From positions 2,914,001 to 2,978,000 of the forward strand of contig NZ_VFNP01000002.1 of the NCBI RefSeq assembly GCF_006715635.1: a stretch of DNA of 64,000 nt, read 5' to 3'. Below are positions 44,826-53,557 of this stretch, piece by piece; positions within the stretch are counted from its first letter, which is position 1; each line of letters begins with the position of its first letter. The notes under the pieces are model-generated. The model saw only the letters and a list, made by a program, of their open reading frames with translations, searched no databases and had not been told where the DNA came from. This DNA is from Streptomyces sp. SLBN-118. Lineage in GTDB: Bacteria; Actinomycetota; Actinomycetes; Streptomycetales; Streptomycetaceae. A program made the position numbers and the translations under genes.

Positions 44826-46373
44826 TCAGTCGATGACCGGCGGTACCACCCGCCGACTGCCCTGCTGCCAGGTCTCTTCCTCTTCCGAGAGGTAGTCCGG
44901 GCGCTCGCCGTTCTGCTCTTCACGGCGGGCATTGGCACCGTGCGACCCCGGGGGGATCGCTCCGGCTCGGCCTACCTGGCCGGTGTGTACTCCGCTGCCA
45001 GCACTTGCAGTCCCGCCTCGGACAAGGCCAGATCCACCCGGCGTGAAGGGGCGAGCGCTCGGCTGGCCCGGCTGCTGAGGCCGGCCTCCGACAACGCCGC
45101 CCCCCTCGGACGCCAAGCGACGCCCACCGGAGATGCCGCCCTGACCAGTACCGCCCATCTGCCCACCGCCGTGCATGCCCTGCATACCCGGCATGCCACG
45201 GCCCATCGGACCTCGCGTGCCCGTGGTTCCTTCATGGCCGATCACCGTGCCACGGGGAAGCCCGCCCGTGGGGCGGCCCGTGTTCGGCGTGACGGGTCGG
45301 CCGCCGGTGATGCCTTCACGCGGCATTCGCGAGTTGATTCCCGGCTGTCCGGGCGGCACGAGACCGCGAGCACTCGGAAGCGCCTTTCCGGACGCACTCG
45401 TGGTGGGCGGGGGGGTGCCGCCGAACGCAGGCGGAATCAGCCCCGGCTGCATGATGTTTGGCCCTTCGGGCTTTCCTGCCGGAGGAACATTGGGGGTGGA
45501 CGGAGGGAGTTGCGTCTGCGGCGGCAGCGTGTCCACGCTGTCGATCCCCAGGTGGGTGGGGCGCTCAGGCTGGATCAGCCCGTGCTTTTCCGCGGGCACC
45601 GCCGGCTGAGAGGGGTCCGATGAGGTTGAACGCTTGCTGTCGCTCACCGAAGGATCGGTGCCGAGCTGGTCGGAGCTCTGCCTCTGTGATCCGACTGACT
45701 GCGTTTCCGAGCTCTTGCCGTACAAGGGGGCCGCTGGAACGAAGCGGTCCGGCGGCGACGGAAAGGTAGGCACCTCTTGCGAGTTCATCTGGAGGGCGCT
45801 CTCCGAGTACGACGCAGCCAGCCTCTCCATATTGCGTGCCGCTGCTTTGCGGGCATCTTCTCGCGCCTTGGCCGCCACTGCCAGGGCCTCAGGAGACACC
45901 TTGCCGTTCTCATCCGGCGGCGGCTGGAACTTTTGGATGGTCGATCGAGCGCTCGCGCCAATCGGCGCCGAATCAGGATCGTTGTGGTACTTACGCGCGG
46001 CATCGGCACTGGCCTGCGCTGTGCCCAGACTGTCAGGCATGGCGCTGTGAGCCTCGGCGATCGCCGTCGAGGCGAGCGACAGCCACTTCGCCGAATCCTT
46101 GCTGTACATACTGAGAAGCCGAGTGGAATTGGCGGTGTCCGCCCCCCAGTTACGGAAGGCGTCCCCGGCCTCGCCGTGCCAATGCACGGTCTTCATATGC
46201 GTCGTGAGGTCGGTGGCAAGCTGGTCGAGAGCCTTGGATGCCTCCGCCAGCCTGTCAGAAACACCCTGGACCGTCCCACTGCTCGAAGGCGTCAGCCATG
46301 CCCACAACTCGTCATGGGTCATGCTGTGGAAGTCGGTCTGCACTCCACCACTGCCCTTGGCACCGTTACCCAT
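44826..46373 (-). CDS. PPE/WXG-type protein with long Gly/Pro-rich tail
   Basis: 515 residues. The N-terminal ~190 residues are helical with WHGEAGDAFRNWG at 65-77, the WXG-like turn, comparable with PPE/EspB-type T7SS substrates. From ~200 to 490 the chain is disordered and rich in Pro, Gly and Ser. The C-terminus ends PDYLSEEEETW and RRVVPPVID; YLSEE fits the YxxxD/E secretion signal and the ending recurs in Streptomyces WXG proteins. It lies between a small helical protein gene and mycosin, same strand. Probably exported and wall-associated. Confidence 0.82.
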   Translation of the reverse strand: MGNGAKGSGGVQTDFHSMTHDELWAWLTPSSSGTVQGVSDRLAEASKALDQLATDLTTHMKTVHWHGEAGDAFRNWGADTANSTRLLSMYSKDSAKWLSLASTAIAEAHSAMPDSLGTAQASADAARKYHNDPDSAPIGASARSTIQKFQPPPDENGKVSPEALAVAAKAREDARKAAARNMERLAASYSESALQMNSQEVPTFPSPPDRFVPAAPLYGKSSETQSVGSQRQSSDQLGTDPSVSDSKRSTSSDPSQPAVPAEKHGLIQPERPTHLGIDSVDTLPPQTQLPPSTPNVPPAGKPEGPNIMQPGLIPPAFGGTPPPTTSASGKALPSARGLVPPGQPGINSRMPREGITGGRPVTPNTGRPTGGLPRGTVIGHEGTTGTRGPMGRGMPGMQGMHGGGQMGGTGQGGISGGRRLASEGGGVVGGRPQQPGQPSARPFTPGGSGLVRGGTASAGSGVHTGQVGRAGAIPPGSHGANARREEQNGERPDYLSEEEETWQQGSRRVVPPVID

Positions 46374-46415
46374 GTGCCGTCACCCCTTTCCCCCGTTGTC
46401 CTCGGCCCAGCTTCA

Positions 46416-46925
46416 TCAGGTGTCAGCACCCTGGTCGACCGGCTGATCCTTGGCGTGCTCCCTGGCCCACTCGCCCGTGCGCTGGTTCAGGGCACGCATA
46501 CGACGCTTGACGTCGTCGTCCATTTCCTCGTAGCCGCTCTGCGAGGCCTGGATCGCGATGCTCAGACCCTCCACGGAGTCTGACAGCATCTTGGACAGCT
46601 GCTTCAGCTGCGCGACAACCGTCTCGTACGCGCCGAAGAGCTCCTGCGCCTCGATGAATGCACTCTGCCCCCCGCCCAGCTCATCACGCACCAGCTTTTC
46701 GTCGGCCAGCTGATTCGGCGAAGCCTGCGACCCCAGCAGCTTGGTGAGGATCTGGTCAGCCTTCTTGCGGAAATTCGCCAGCGTCTCGGCCTCAACGAGC
46801 ATCGCCTGCTGCGGATTGACGTTCCACAACGTATCCATCGAGCTTGGCGGCTTAGGTACCGGCGGCCCATACACCGGTAGCGGCGGGCCGTACACCGGCC
46901 GCCCTGTCCCGTCGTCCTCTGCCAC
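46416..46925 (-). CDS. Small helical protein heading the mycosin operon
   Basis: 169 residues. A Pro-rich start (VYGPPLPVYGPP and VPKPP) is followed by a long helical segment from ~35 to 155 with SMDTLWNVNPQQAMLVEAET and GAYETVVAQLKQLSKMLSDS, in keeping with a WXG100/PE-like partner fold, but no exact WXG. Its first ~30 residues contain a VYGPP duplication. It starts at an ATG with the promoter at 46961-47014 about 30 bases upstream. It likely pairs with the product of the next gene. Confidence 0.78.
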   Translation of the reverse strand: MAEDDGTGRPVYGPPLPVYGPPVPKPPSSMDTLWNVNPQQAMLVEAETLANFRKKADQILTKLLGSQASPNQLADEKLVRDELGGGQSAFIEAQELFGAYETVVAQLKQLSKMLSDSVEGLSIAIQASQSGYEEMDDDVKRRMRALNQRTGEWAREHAKDQPVDQGADT

Positions 46926-46960
46926 GAACGCCTCCCCGTTTACACACGTCTACAGGGATC

Positions 46961-47020
46961 ACTGTACCGAGCACCAGTGACACCGCGCATCCCTGGATTG
47001 CAGAAGCAATGCGCGTCACA
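46961..47020 (-). promoter_or_regulatory. Promoter and operator of the mycosin operon
   Basis: TACAGT -10 box (46961-46966), then upstream on the minus strand GCGC-ATTGC-TTCT-GCAAT, with outer GCGC/GCGC arms. Core TGGATTGC-N4-GCAATG and the following GTCACA and ACGAGT blocks are shared with 43404-43440. The outer arms differ but keep pairing. Confidence 0.6.
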
Positions 47021-47023
47021 CGG

Positions 47024-49339
47024 CTACGAGTTGGGAACCGCCACCGCCGCCTGAGCCCTGATCGGGAGCCTGTTGATCGGGCGGCCCGTCGCCGCGCGGA
47101 CCGCGGAAGCCACCGCCGCAGGTGAGGTGACCACCGGTGCCGCGCTTGCCGGCTTGGCGCCGAAGGGGGCCACCACGTCCCGTTCCTCCACCAGTTTCAC
47201 GATGCGAATGTCCGGGGCGTCCAAGGATGTCGGGAGTGCGTAGCCCGTCAGGTCCGGGTGGCGGACCAGGCCGCGGGCTGTGCGGAGGTTTTCTGTCAGG
47301 GCCGCTCCGACGCCCTGGGTGATGCCCGCTTCGATGCGGGTTGCCAGTTGGGCCGGGTTGAGGACGCGGCCCACGTCCTGGGCGACCGCCATTTCGACCA
47401 CGCGGATCGAGCCCAGTTCGATGTCGACGTCGACGACCGCGCGGATCGCGCAGAAGGCCATGCCCACGAAGGCGTCGCCCTGGCCCGCGCCGTCGAGGGG
47501 CTCGGTGGGGTGGGGGCGGCACTGGGCCGTTGCCCAGAGTTCCTTGCCGTCCATCGCCTCCGTGACCGTCGTCGACAGGACGCCGTCGTACGACGTGATC
47601 TTGCCGTCGGTGATCTGAAGGAGCTCCGTCGACATGCCGAACTTGTGGGCCAAAGGTTGCAGTAGCTGCGTGCGGACCATCCTCGTCGCCCGTTCGACGG
47701 CGCCGCCGGAGACCCAGGTGTGGCGGCCGTGGGCGGCCGGGCCGGCGGGGGGCTGGTCCGTGTCGACCGAGGCGACGTGGACCTCTTCGAGGCCCAGCGT
47801 CTCCTGGACGATCTGGCGGGCGAGGGTGGAGAAGCCCTGGCCGGTCTCGACCGCCGCGCAGATCACCGTCGCCACGCCGTCGTGGACCTTGACCGTAGCC
47901 GTGGAGACCTCGTCGGTGCCTTCCGCCCCGAGCATGTGAACCATGCCCAGCGCGTAGCCGACGCCGCGGCGGATGGCGCCGGGCTCTCCCGCGCCCTCCG
48001 GGCCGCCGGGGAGGAGCCAGGCCGCCTCCGGGGTGTCCTTGGGGAGGGTGGGGAGGGGGAAGTCCCGTACGGCCTGGAGGAGTTCGGCAACGGGCGCGGG
48101 GCAGGTGACCGTCTGGCCGGTGGGGAGGATGTCTCCCGTCGCGAGCACGTTGCGCAGGCGCAGGTCCACGGGGTCGAGGCCGAGTTTCCCGGCCAGCTTG
48201 TCCATCTGGGCCTCGTACGCCGCACACACCTGCATCGCGCCCTCGCCGCGCACATGGCCGGAGGGAGGGTTGTTCGTACGGACCGCCCAGCCCTCGATGA
48301 AGGCGTGCGGGACGACGTACGGACCGCAGGCGAAGGCCACTGCGGCGGCCAGCGACTCCGACGACGCGTCGGCGTACGCGCCCGCGTCGAGCAGGAGTTG
48401 GGCCTCGACCTTGACCAGGTGGCCCTCGGCGTCCGCGTGGTGGCGGTAGCGCAGCAGCGTCGGGTGGCGGTGGGCGTGGCCGAGGAAGGACTCCTCGCGG
48501 GTGGCGGTCAGTTTGACCGGGCAGCCGGTCTTCAACGCCAGCAGTCCCAGCGGGAGTTGGAAGCCGGGGTCCTCGCGGTCGCCCGTCGCGCCGGGGACGC
48601 CGGTGACCACGACCTTCACCCGGTCGGGCTCCAGGCCGAAGCACGCCGCCGCCAGATCACGGTCCGTGTGTGGGTCGGTCGACGCGGCGTACAGTTCGAC
48701 TCCGCCGTCGGGGCGCGGTACGGCGAGGCCCGCCTCGGCGCCGATGGGAGCGGGGTCCTGGCGGCCGATGCGGTACAGGCCCTCGACGATCACCTCGCCC
48801 GCCGCGTCCGGGTCGCCGTAGCGCAGCGGGATGTGGCGGATGAGATTGCCGTCGGGGTGCAGGGGTTCGGCGGCGAAGGCCTTCTCGGGGTCGGTGACCG
48901 GGTCGAGTACTTCGTACTCGACGGCGATCGCCGCGGCCGCGAGGCGGGCCGTGTCGGGGTGATCCGCTGCGACGGCCGCGATCGCCTCGCCGTGGTGGCG
49001 GACGATGTCGGAGGCGAAGACGGGACGGTCGGCGATACGCCTGCCGTACGACGAATCGCCCGGAATGTCCTTATGGGTCACCACGGCTCGTACGCCGGGC
49101 ATCTCGAGCGCCGCCGACGTGTCGATCGAACCGATCCGCGCGTGCGGGTGCGGGGAGCGCAGAATTGCCGCCCACAGCAGGCCCTCGGCCCACAGGTCGG
49201 CGGCGTACGGGAACGTGCCCTCGGTCTTGGCGCGGGCATCGGCCTGCGGGAGCGACGCTCCGAGGCCGTGGGCGGGCACATCGGGCTGCCCCCCGTCGGC
49301 CGTCCGGGGCGTCGCGGTGGTGGCCGCGTCGTTGCTCAC
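47024..49339 (-). CDS. Molybdenum hydroxylase large subunit (xanthine dehydrogenase family), catalytic motif altered
   Basis: 771 residues. Mo-cofactor domains: FPYAADLWAEGLLWAAILRS, PIGAEAGLAVPRPDGGVELY, KLTATREESFLGHAHRHPTL, VRTNNPPSGHVRGEGAMQVC and the later ETGQGFSTLARQIVQETLGL. In most members a GVGEPP-type loop near the C-terminus carries the essential base Glu; the corresponding place here reads VVAPFGAKPASAAPVVTSPAA, with no Glu. The GTG start overlaps the 2Fe-2S gene stop (GTGA). Operon order FAD, 2Fe-2S, Mo subunit is regular. It may be inactive, use another base or have a different substrate. Confidence 0.9.
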   Translation of the reverse strand: MSNDAATTATPRTADGGQPDVPAHGLGASLPQADARAKTEGTFPYAADLWAEGLLWAAILRSPHPHARIGSIDTSAALEMPGVRAVVTHKDIPGDSSYGRRIADRPVFASDIVRHHGEAIAAVAADHPDTARLAAAAIAVEYEVLDPVTDPEKAFAAEPLHPDGNLIRHIPLRYGDPDAAGEVIVEGLYRIGRQDPAPIGAEAGLAVPRPDGGVELYAASTDPHTDRDLAAACFGLEPDRVKVVVTGVPGATGDREDPGFQLPLGLLALKTGCPVKLTATREESFLGHAHRHPTLLRYRHHADAEGHLVKVEAQLLLDAGAYADASSESLAAAVAFACGPYVVPHAFIEGWAVRTNNPPSGHVRGEGAMQVCAAYEAQMDKLAGKLGLDPVDLRLRNVLATGDILPTGQTVTCPAPVAELLQAVRDFPLPTLPKDTPEAAWLLPGGPEGAGEPGAIRRGVGYALGMVHMLGAEGTDEVSTATVKVHDGVATVICAAVETGQGFSTLARQIVQETLGLEEVHVASVDTDQPPAGPAAHGRHTWVSGGAVERATRMVRTQLLQPLAHKFGMSTELLQITDGKITSYDGVLSTTVTEAMDGKELWATAQCRPHPTEPLDGAGQGDAFVGMAFCAIRAVVDVDIELGSIRVVEMAVAQDVGRVLNPAQLATRIEAGITQGVGAALTENLRTARGLVRHPDLTGYALPTSLDAPDIRIVKLVEERDVVAPFGAKPASAAPVVTSPAAVASAVRAATGRPINRLPIRAQAAVAVPNS

Positions 49340-50709
49340 GCCATGCCTCCGTCGTGCGGGTGGGGCTGCACACTACCGGCGCCGGGGGGCGCCTGGTGCG
49401 GGATGCGGGCTTCCTCGCTCGCCTCGGTGGCGGCCGCGGCGCTCGCGGCACGTTCGGCGACCACCTCGCGTACGGCGTCGAGGACGCCCCGGTAGCCGGA
49501 GCAGCGGCAGAGGTTGCCGCACAGGGCCTGGCGGGTCTCGAGCTCCGTGGGGGCGTGGTTGCCCTCCAGGAGGTCGTGGACGGTCATAGCCATGCCGGGG
49601 ATGCAGAAGCCGCACTGGACCGCGCCGCAGCCCGCCAGGGCGCGCTGCACGTCGGAGGGCTCGCCGTCGGCGGCGAGGCCTTCGACCGTACGGACCTCGG
49701 AGCCGGCGGCGGTCGCGGCGGGGACGAGGCAGGAGGCGACCAGGCGGCCGTCGACCTGGACGTTGCAGGCGCCGCACTCGCCCTGCGAGCAGCCGTCCTT
49801 GGCGCCGGCGAGGCCGAGGCGCTCGCGCAGCACGTAGAGCAGGGATTCACCGATCCAGGCGTCGGTGACGGGGCGGTCGGTGTCGTTGACGCGCAGGACG
49901 TAGGAGGTGGGCGGGTGTTCGTCGCTGTCGGTGGAGGAGCTGAGGGCAGCGGCCTCCCGCCCGGGCTCCGAGGCCGCCTCCGCCGCCTCCTCAGGGGTAG
50001 TCCCCGGGGATGCCTGCCGGGCCTCCCCGGGCCGCTGCGAGGGCTCGCCGTGGGCCTCCTGAGGCAGCGCGGCGGTCCCCAGCGGCTCCGGTACCGGCTC
50101 CTCGGCCGCGGCGGGCTCCGGGGCCGTCGCCCAGGGCGCGATCGCACCGCCCGGCAGCGTGGCCGGGGCGTCCGGGGACGGCGCCCACGGGGCGCTCGCA
50201 CCGCCCGGGAGCGTGGCGGGCGCGGCTCCCCACTGGGACCGCAGCGCGGATGTCGTGAACTCGCCGGACTCCTCGGGCAGATCACCGTCGGCCACCGGGA
50301 TCGTCCACTGGCCGGTCAGCTCGGAAGGGGACGCGGCCGGAGCCGGAGCGGGCTCCGCCTCGCCGAAGGTCCACTGGCCCGTGGCATGCGGGTCGACGTG
50401 CTCGGCGTGCGGCGACTCGGGCTCCGGCCACCGCACCGACGCGGGCTCACCCGTCGGCTGGTGCACGGCCCATCCGCCCGTCGCGCCGGGATCTGCCGCG
50501 GGGTCCGGTACCGGCGGCGTGATCACCGGCGGTACGTAGCCGTGCCCCGGCGCCTCCAGCGGCGCGGCGTCCGGCATGCCCTCGGGCGGCAACTGCAGGA
50601 AGGCGGTGGCCTCGGCGTCGTACTCACCGCCGTGCGGAATGGGCTGCCAGCCGCCCTGCTCCGGCGGGAGCTCGTGCGGCATTTCGCGCGAATTGTCCTC
50701 ATTGCTCAC
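49336..50709 (-). CDS. 2Fe-2S subunit of the molybdenum hydroxylase with ~290-residue N-terminal extension
   Basis: 457 residues; usual members are ~160. The C-terminal part holds both clusters: CSQGECGACNVQVDG with a later CLVP Cys, and CGAVQCGFCIPGM with CGNLCRCSGY. The first ~290 residues are low complexity, Pro/Ala/Glu-rich, with recurring TGGW/TGQW units (GGWAVHQPTGEP, GQWTFGEAEP, GQWTIPVADG) and two ATLPGGA-APW copies. Such an extension has no known role in electron transfer. Both ends are coupled by GTGA overlaps, so it is one gene. Start GTG 50709. Confidence 0.9.
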   Translation of the reverse strand: MSNEDNSREMPHELPPEQGGWQPIPHGGEYDAEATAFLQLPPEGMPDAAPLEAPGHGYVPPVITPPVPDPAADPGATGGWAVHQPTGEPASVRWPEPESPHAEHVDPHATGQWTFGEAEPAPAPAASPSELTGQWTIPVADGDLPEESGEFTTSALRSQWGAAPATLPGGASAPWAPSPDAPATLPGGAIAPWATAPEPAAAEEPVPEPLGTAALPQEAHGEPSQRPGEARQASPGTTPEEAAEAASEPGREAAALSSSTDSDEHPPTSYVLRVNDTDRPVTDAWIGESLLYVLRERLGLAGAKDGCSQGECGACNVQVDGRLVASCLVPAATAAGSEVRTVEGLAADGEPSDVQRALAGCGAVQCGFCIPGMAMTVHDLLEGNHAPTELETRQALCGNLCRCSGYRGVLDAVREVVAERAASAAAATEASEEARIPHQAPPGAGSVQPHPHDGGMA

Positions 50710-51602
50710 GACAGCGCCCTCCCCAGTGCACGTCGGGCCAGCGCGGCGACGGTGCGCCGCAGATGCAGTACGGCGGGCGGCAGCACCTGCTGTTCCTCGT
50801 CCTGCGCGGCCGGCGCCGGATCCGGAATGCACGCCGCCGAGACGTACTCACCGAAGGCCGCCAACGCCTCGCTCGCGAGGCCACGCTCGCCGTCCCAGTC
50901 GATCAGGGACGCGATCCACCGCTCGGCCTCCAGCGGCCGCAGAGGCATCGGGGCGATCGCGCCCACCGCGCAGCGCACGCCTCGCCGGGCCGGATCGAGG
51001 ACGACCGCGACGGACGCGCCCGCGCGGCCCGGTCCGGTGCGCCCGGTGGCCTTCAAGAAGACCTGCGGCGCGTGCAGCAGCGGTACGCGTACGAAACCGA
51101 TCAGTTCGGCGGGGGCGAGCATCTCGCGGCCCGCCAGCAGGTGGGACACGGGAATCTCGCGGCGAGTGCCGCCCGGGCCCGCGATGACCAGGTCCGCCTC
51201 CAGGGCGGCCAGCACCGGCAGCGTGTCCCCGGTCGGGGAGGAGGTGGCGATATTTCCGCCGAGCGTGCCCGCATTGCGGATCTGGGGCGGGCCCGCCGCG
51301 CGCGCGGACGCGGCCAGCGCGGGAATGAGGGCGGCGAAGTCCGGCCGCCCCATCCGGGCGTGGGTCAGTCCGGCGCCGAGCAGTGCGTGTCCGTCCTGGT
51401 AGCTCCAGCCGCGGATCTCGCTGATGCGGCCGAGGCCGACGAGGCCGGCGGGGCGGAGCTGCCCTCTGTTGACGGCGGCCATGAGGTCGGTGCCGCCCGC
51501 GACAGGCACGGCGGCAGGCATGGCGGTGAGCGCCGCCACGGCCTCGTCGAGCGAAGCCGGCAGCGTCACCGACTGCGCCGCCTGCGGTGCGTGCGTGGTC
51601 AC
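50706..51602 (-). CDS. FAD-binding subunit of the molybdenum hydroxylase
   Basis: 298 residues. FAD-binding domain 5 signature: VPVAGGTDLMAAVNRGQLRP and AGTLGGNIATSSPTGDTLPV (the AxGGNIAxxSPxGD type), followed by the C-terminal CO dehydrogenase flavoprotein domain (FIGFLD is absent, LIGFVRVPLLHAPQVFLKAT is present). First gene of the operon. The GTG at 51602 follows GAAGGGG. It passes electrons from the 2Fe-2S clusters to NAD+ or another acceptor. Purine or related heterocycle oxidation is the best guess for the complex. Confidence 0.92.
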   Translation of the reverse strand: MTTHAPQAAQSVTLPASLDEAVAALTAMPAAVPVAGGTDLMAAVNRGQLRPAGLVGLGRISEIRGWSYQDGHALLGAGLTHARMGRPDFAALIPALAASARAAGPPQIRNAGTLGGNIATSSPTGDTLPVLAALEADLVIAGPGGTRREIPVSHLLAGREMLAPAELIGFVRVPLLHAPQVFLKATGRTGPGRAGASVAVVLDPARRGVRCAVGAIAPMPLRPLEAERWIASLIDWDGERGLASEALAAFGEYVSAACIPDPAPAAQDEEQQVLPPAVLHLRRTVAALARRALGRALS

Positions 51603-51889
51603 CCAGCTGCCCCTTCCCGGTGTCCCGGCTGTCCCGCCTTGTTGCCGTACCGTACGTGCTCACAGCCCGGACGTGGCAACTCTGGCACATCTTCCGGACC
51701 GACCGACGAGAGGGTCCACGAAGGGCATATCCGTCCTGGATATACCGGCTCACGACGTTGGTCCGTTTTGGAACACCGTCGGCGCCACATGCGCATTGCC
51801 ACCCTTCGGCGACCGATGTGCGACTTATTCCTTACACGGTTCAACCGTCGCAGGGCAGCGTGAGCGGACGACGCGGGTTCCGGCCGGGC

Positions 51890-53554
51890 TCACACGTTTG
51901 GGGGCGCACCCTCGATCGGGCGTCCGATCACGCCGGGGCGCTTCTGCCACGGCAACGGGCCCCCGGGCGGACGGTAGTCGACGCCGAGCGCGTCAAGCCG
52001 CCCGTAGTGGGCGGTCATTCGCCGTTCGAAATCAGCGAAGTCGCGCTCGGCGGGGGCCGGCAGCGCGGACCAGGCGACCTCGGCGAAGGCGGCGAGCCTC
52101 GGGAAGACCTGGTAGTCGACGCGGGAGCGGTCCTGCATCACCTCGGTCCAGACATTGGCCTGGGTACCGAGGATGTGCGCTGCGGCCTCGGCCGAAAGAG
52201 CCGGGGGAACCGGCTCGAAGCGATAGACGTCCTCAAGTGTGCGGACATATCCGATGGGCATCGGCTCGTCCGGGCCGCCGTGCTGACGGTGGTCCAAGTA
52301 GACGTGCTGCTCAGGGCACATGACGACGTCATGACCTGCCTGGGCGGCCGCGATACCGCCGGCGTATCCGCGCCACGACGAGACGGCGGCACCGGGCGCG
52401 AGGCCCAACTGGGTCGTCTCGCCTCCCGGCGCTCGTACGCCCTGTCGGTTCCCGCCCTGAAGGATCTCGTCCCAGCCGATGAGGCGGCGGCCGCGCTCGG
52501 CGAGCCAGGTGGCGAAGTGCCGGATGAACCAGGACTGGAGCTCATCCTCGTCCTTCAGCCCCAGCTCGTCGATGCGCGCCCGGGCGGCCGGGGACGCCTT
52601 CCACTGGTCCTTGGGGCACTCGTCGCCGCCGACGTGGACGAAGGTGGAGGGGAAGAGGCCGAGGATCTCCTCGAAGACCCCCTCGTAGAAGCGCAGGGTG
52701 TTGTCAGTGGGGGCGAGTACGTTCGGAGATACGCCCCAGTTGTCCCACACGGAGAGGGAGGTCGTGTCGATGACGTCGGTGTTGCCGAGTTCCGGATACG
52801 CGGCGATGGCGGCCTGTGAATGGCCGGGGATGTCGATCTCGGGAACGACGGTGATATGCCGCTCTGCGGCGTACGCCACGATCTCGCGGATGTCGTCCTG
52901 CGTGTAGTAACCGCCGTGCGGCCGTTCGTCCCAGAGTTCGGAGGCGCGATGGCCGTATTTGGTGCGTGCGCGCCAGGCTCCGACCTCGGTGAGCCTCGGG
53001 TACCGCTTGATCTCAAGGCGCCAGCCCTGGTCGTCGGTGAGGTGGAAGTGGAAGACGTTGAGCTTGTGTGCTGCGAGCAGATCCAGGTAGCGCAGGACGT
53101 CGGCCTTGGGCATGAAGTGCCGTGAGACGTCGAGCATGAGGCCGCGCCAGGGGAAGCGGGGGCTGTCCTCGATGACCTGGTCCGGCAGTGCGGCGGCGGC
53201 CGTGGCGACGGACGCCTGGCGAAATGCCTCCGCGCCCAGCAGTTGACGCAGCGTCTGGGCGCCCCAGAAGACGCCCGCCGCGTCGCCGCCGACGATCTGG
53301 GCGCCCACCGTCGAGGTCACCGTCAGCCGGTACGCCTCGGGCCGCAGGGAGTCGTCGATGCGCAGGGCGAGCCTGTTGCTCGTGGCCGGCGGCCCCGGCG
53401 GAAGCGGCAGCCCGAAAGTCGCGCCGAGTACGGAGCGCAGCCAGCGCTCCGTCCGCTCCGTGCCCGGTCCGGCGGTGAGGGACGTACGGCTGTCCATGAC
53501 GAAGCCGCAGCGGTACGGGCCCTCGATGCTCGACGGGGCCGGAATCAGGTCCAT
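51890..53554 (-). CDS. Beta-N-acetylhexosaminidase, GH20
   Basis: 554 residues without a signal peptide. Domain 2 (GH20b) is N-terminal, and the catalytic barrel contains LNVFHFHLTDDQGWRLEIKR, VPEIDIPGHSQAAIAAYPEL and the catalytic Asp-Glu pair in HVGGDECPKDQW. Substrate-assisted cleavage of terminal GlcNAc from chitobiose or longer chains. Being cytoplasmic and the last gene of the ABC operon, it should split imported (GlcNAc)2, as DasD does in the das system. The permease stop is three bases before its ATG, and AAGGAG in that stop region serves as ribosome site. Confidence 0.93.
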   Translation of the reverse strand: MDLIPAPSSIEGPYRCGFVMDSRTSLTAGPGTERTERWLRSVLGATFGLPLPPGPPATSNRLALRIDDSLRPEAYRLTVTSTVGAQIVGGDAAGVFWGAQTLRQLLGAEAFRQASVATAAAALPDQVIEDSPRFPWRGLMLDVSRHFMPKADVLRYLDLLAAHKLNVFHFHLTDDQGWRLEIKRYPRLTEVGAWRARTKYGHRASELWDERPHGGYYTQDDIREIVAYAAERHITVVPEIDIPGHSQAAIAAYPELGNTDVIDTTSLSVWDNWGVSPNVLAPTDNTLRFYEGVFEEILGLFPSTFVHVGGDECPKDQWKASPAARARIDELGLKDEDELQSWFIRHFATWLAERGRRLIGWDEILQGGNRQGVRAPGGETTQLGLAPGAAVSSWRGYAGGIAAAQAGHDVVMCPEQHVYLDHRQHGGPDEPMPIGYVRTLEDVYRFEPVPPALSAEAAAHILGTQANVWTEVMQDRSRVDYQVFPRLAAFAEVAWSALPAPAERDFADFERRMTAHYGRLDALGVDYRPPGGPLPWQKRPGVIGRPIEGAPPNV

Positions 53555-53557
53555 CTC

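Noticed and set aside
39309..47023. Direct repeat of the tRNA-Cys 3' end marking an integrated island
   Set aside because: No copy of the tRNA 3' end or an integrase gene was found in the following 8 kb, so insertion at tRNA-Cys stays an inference.
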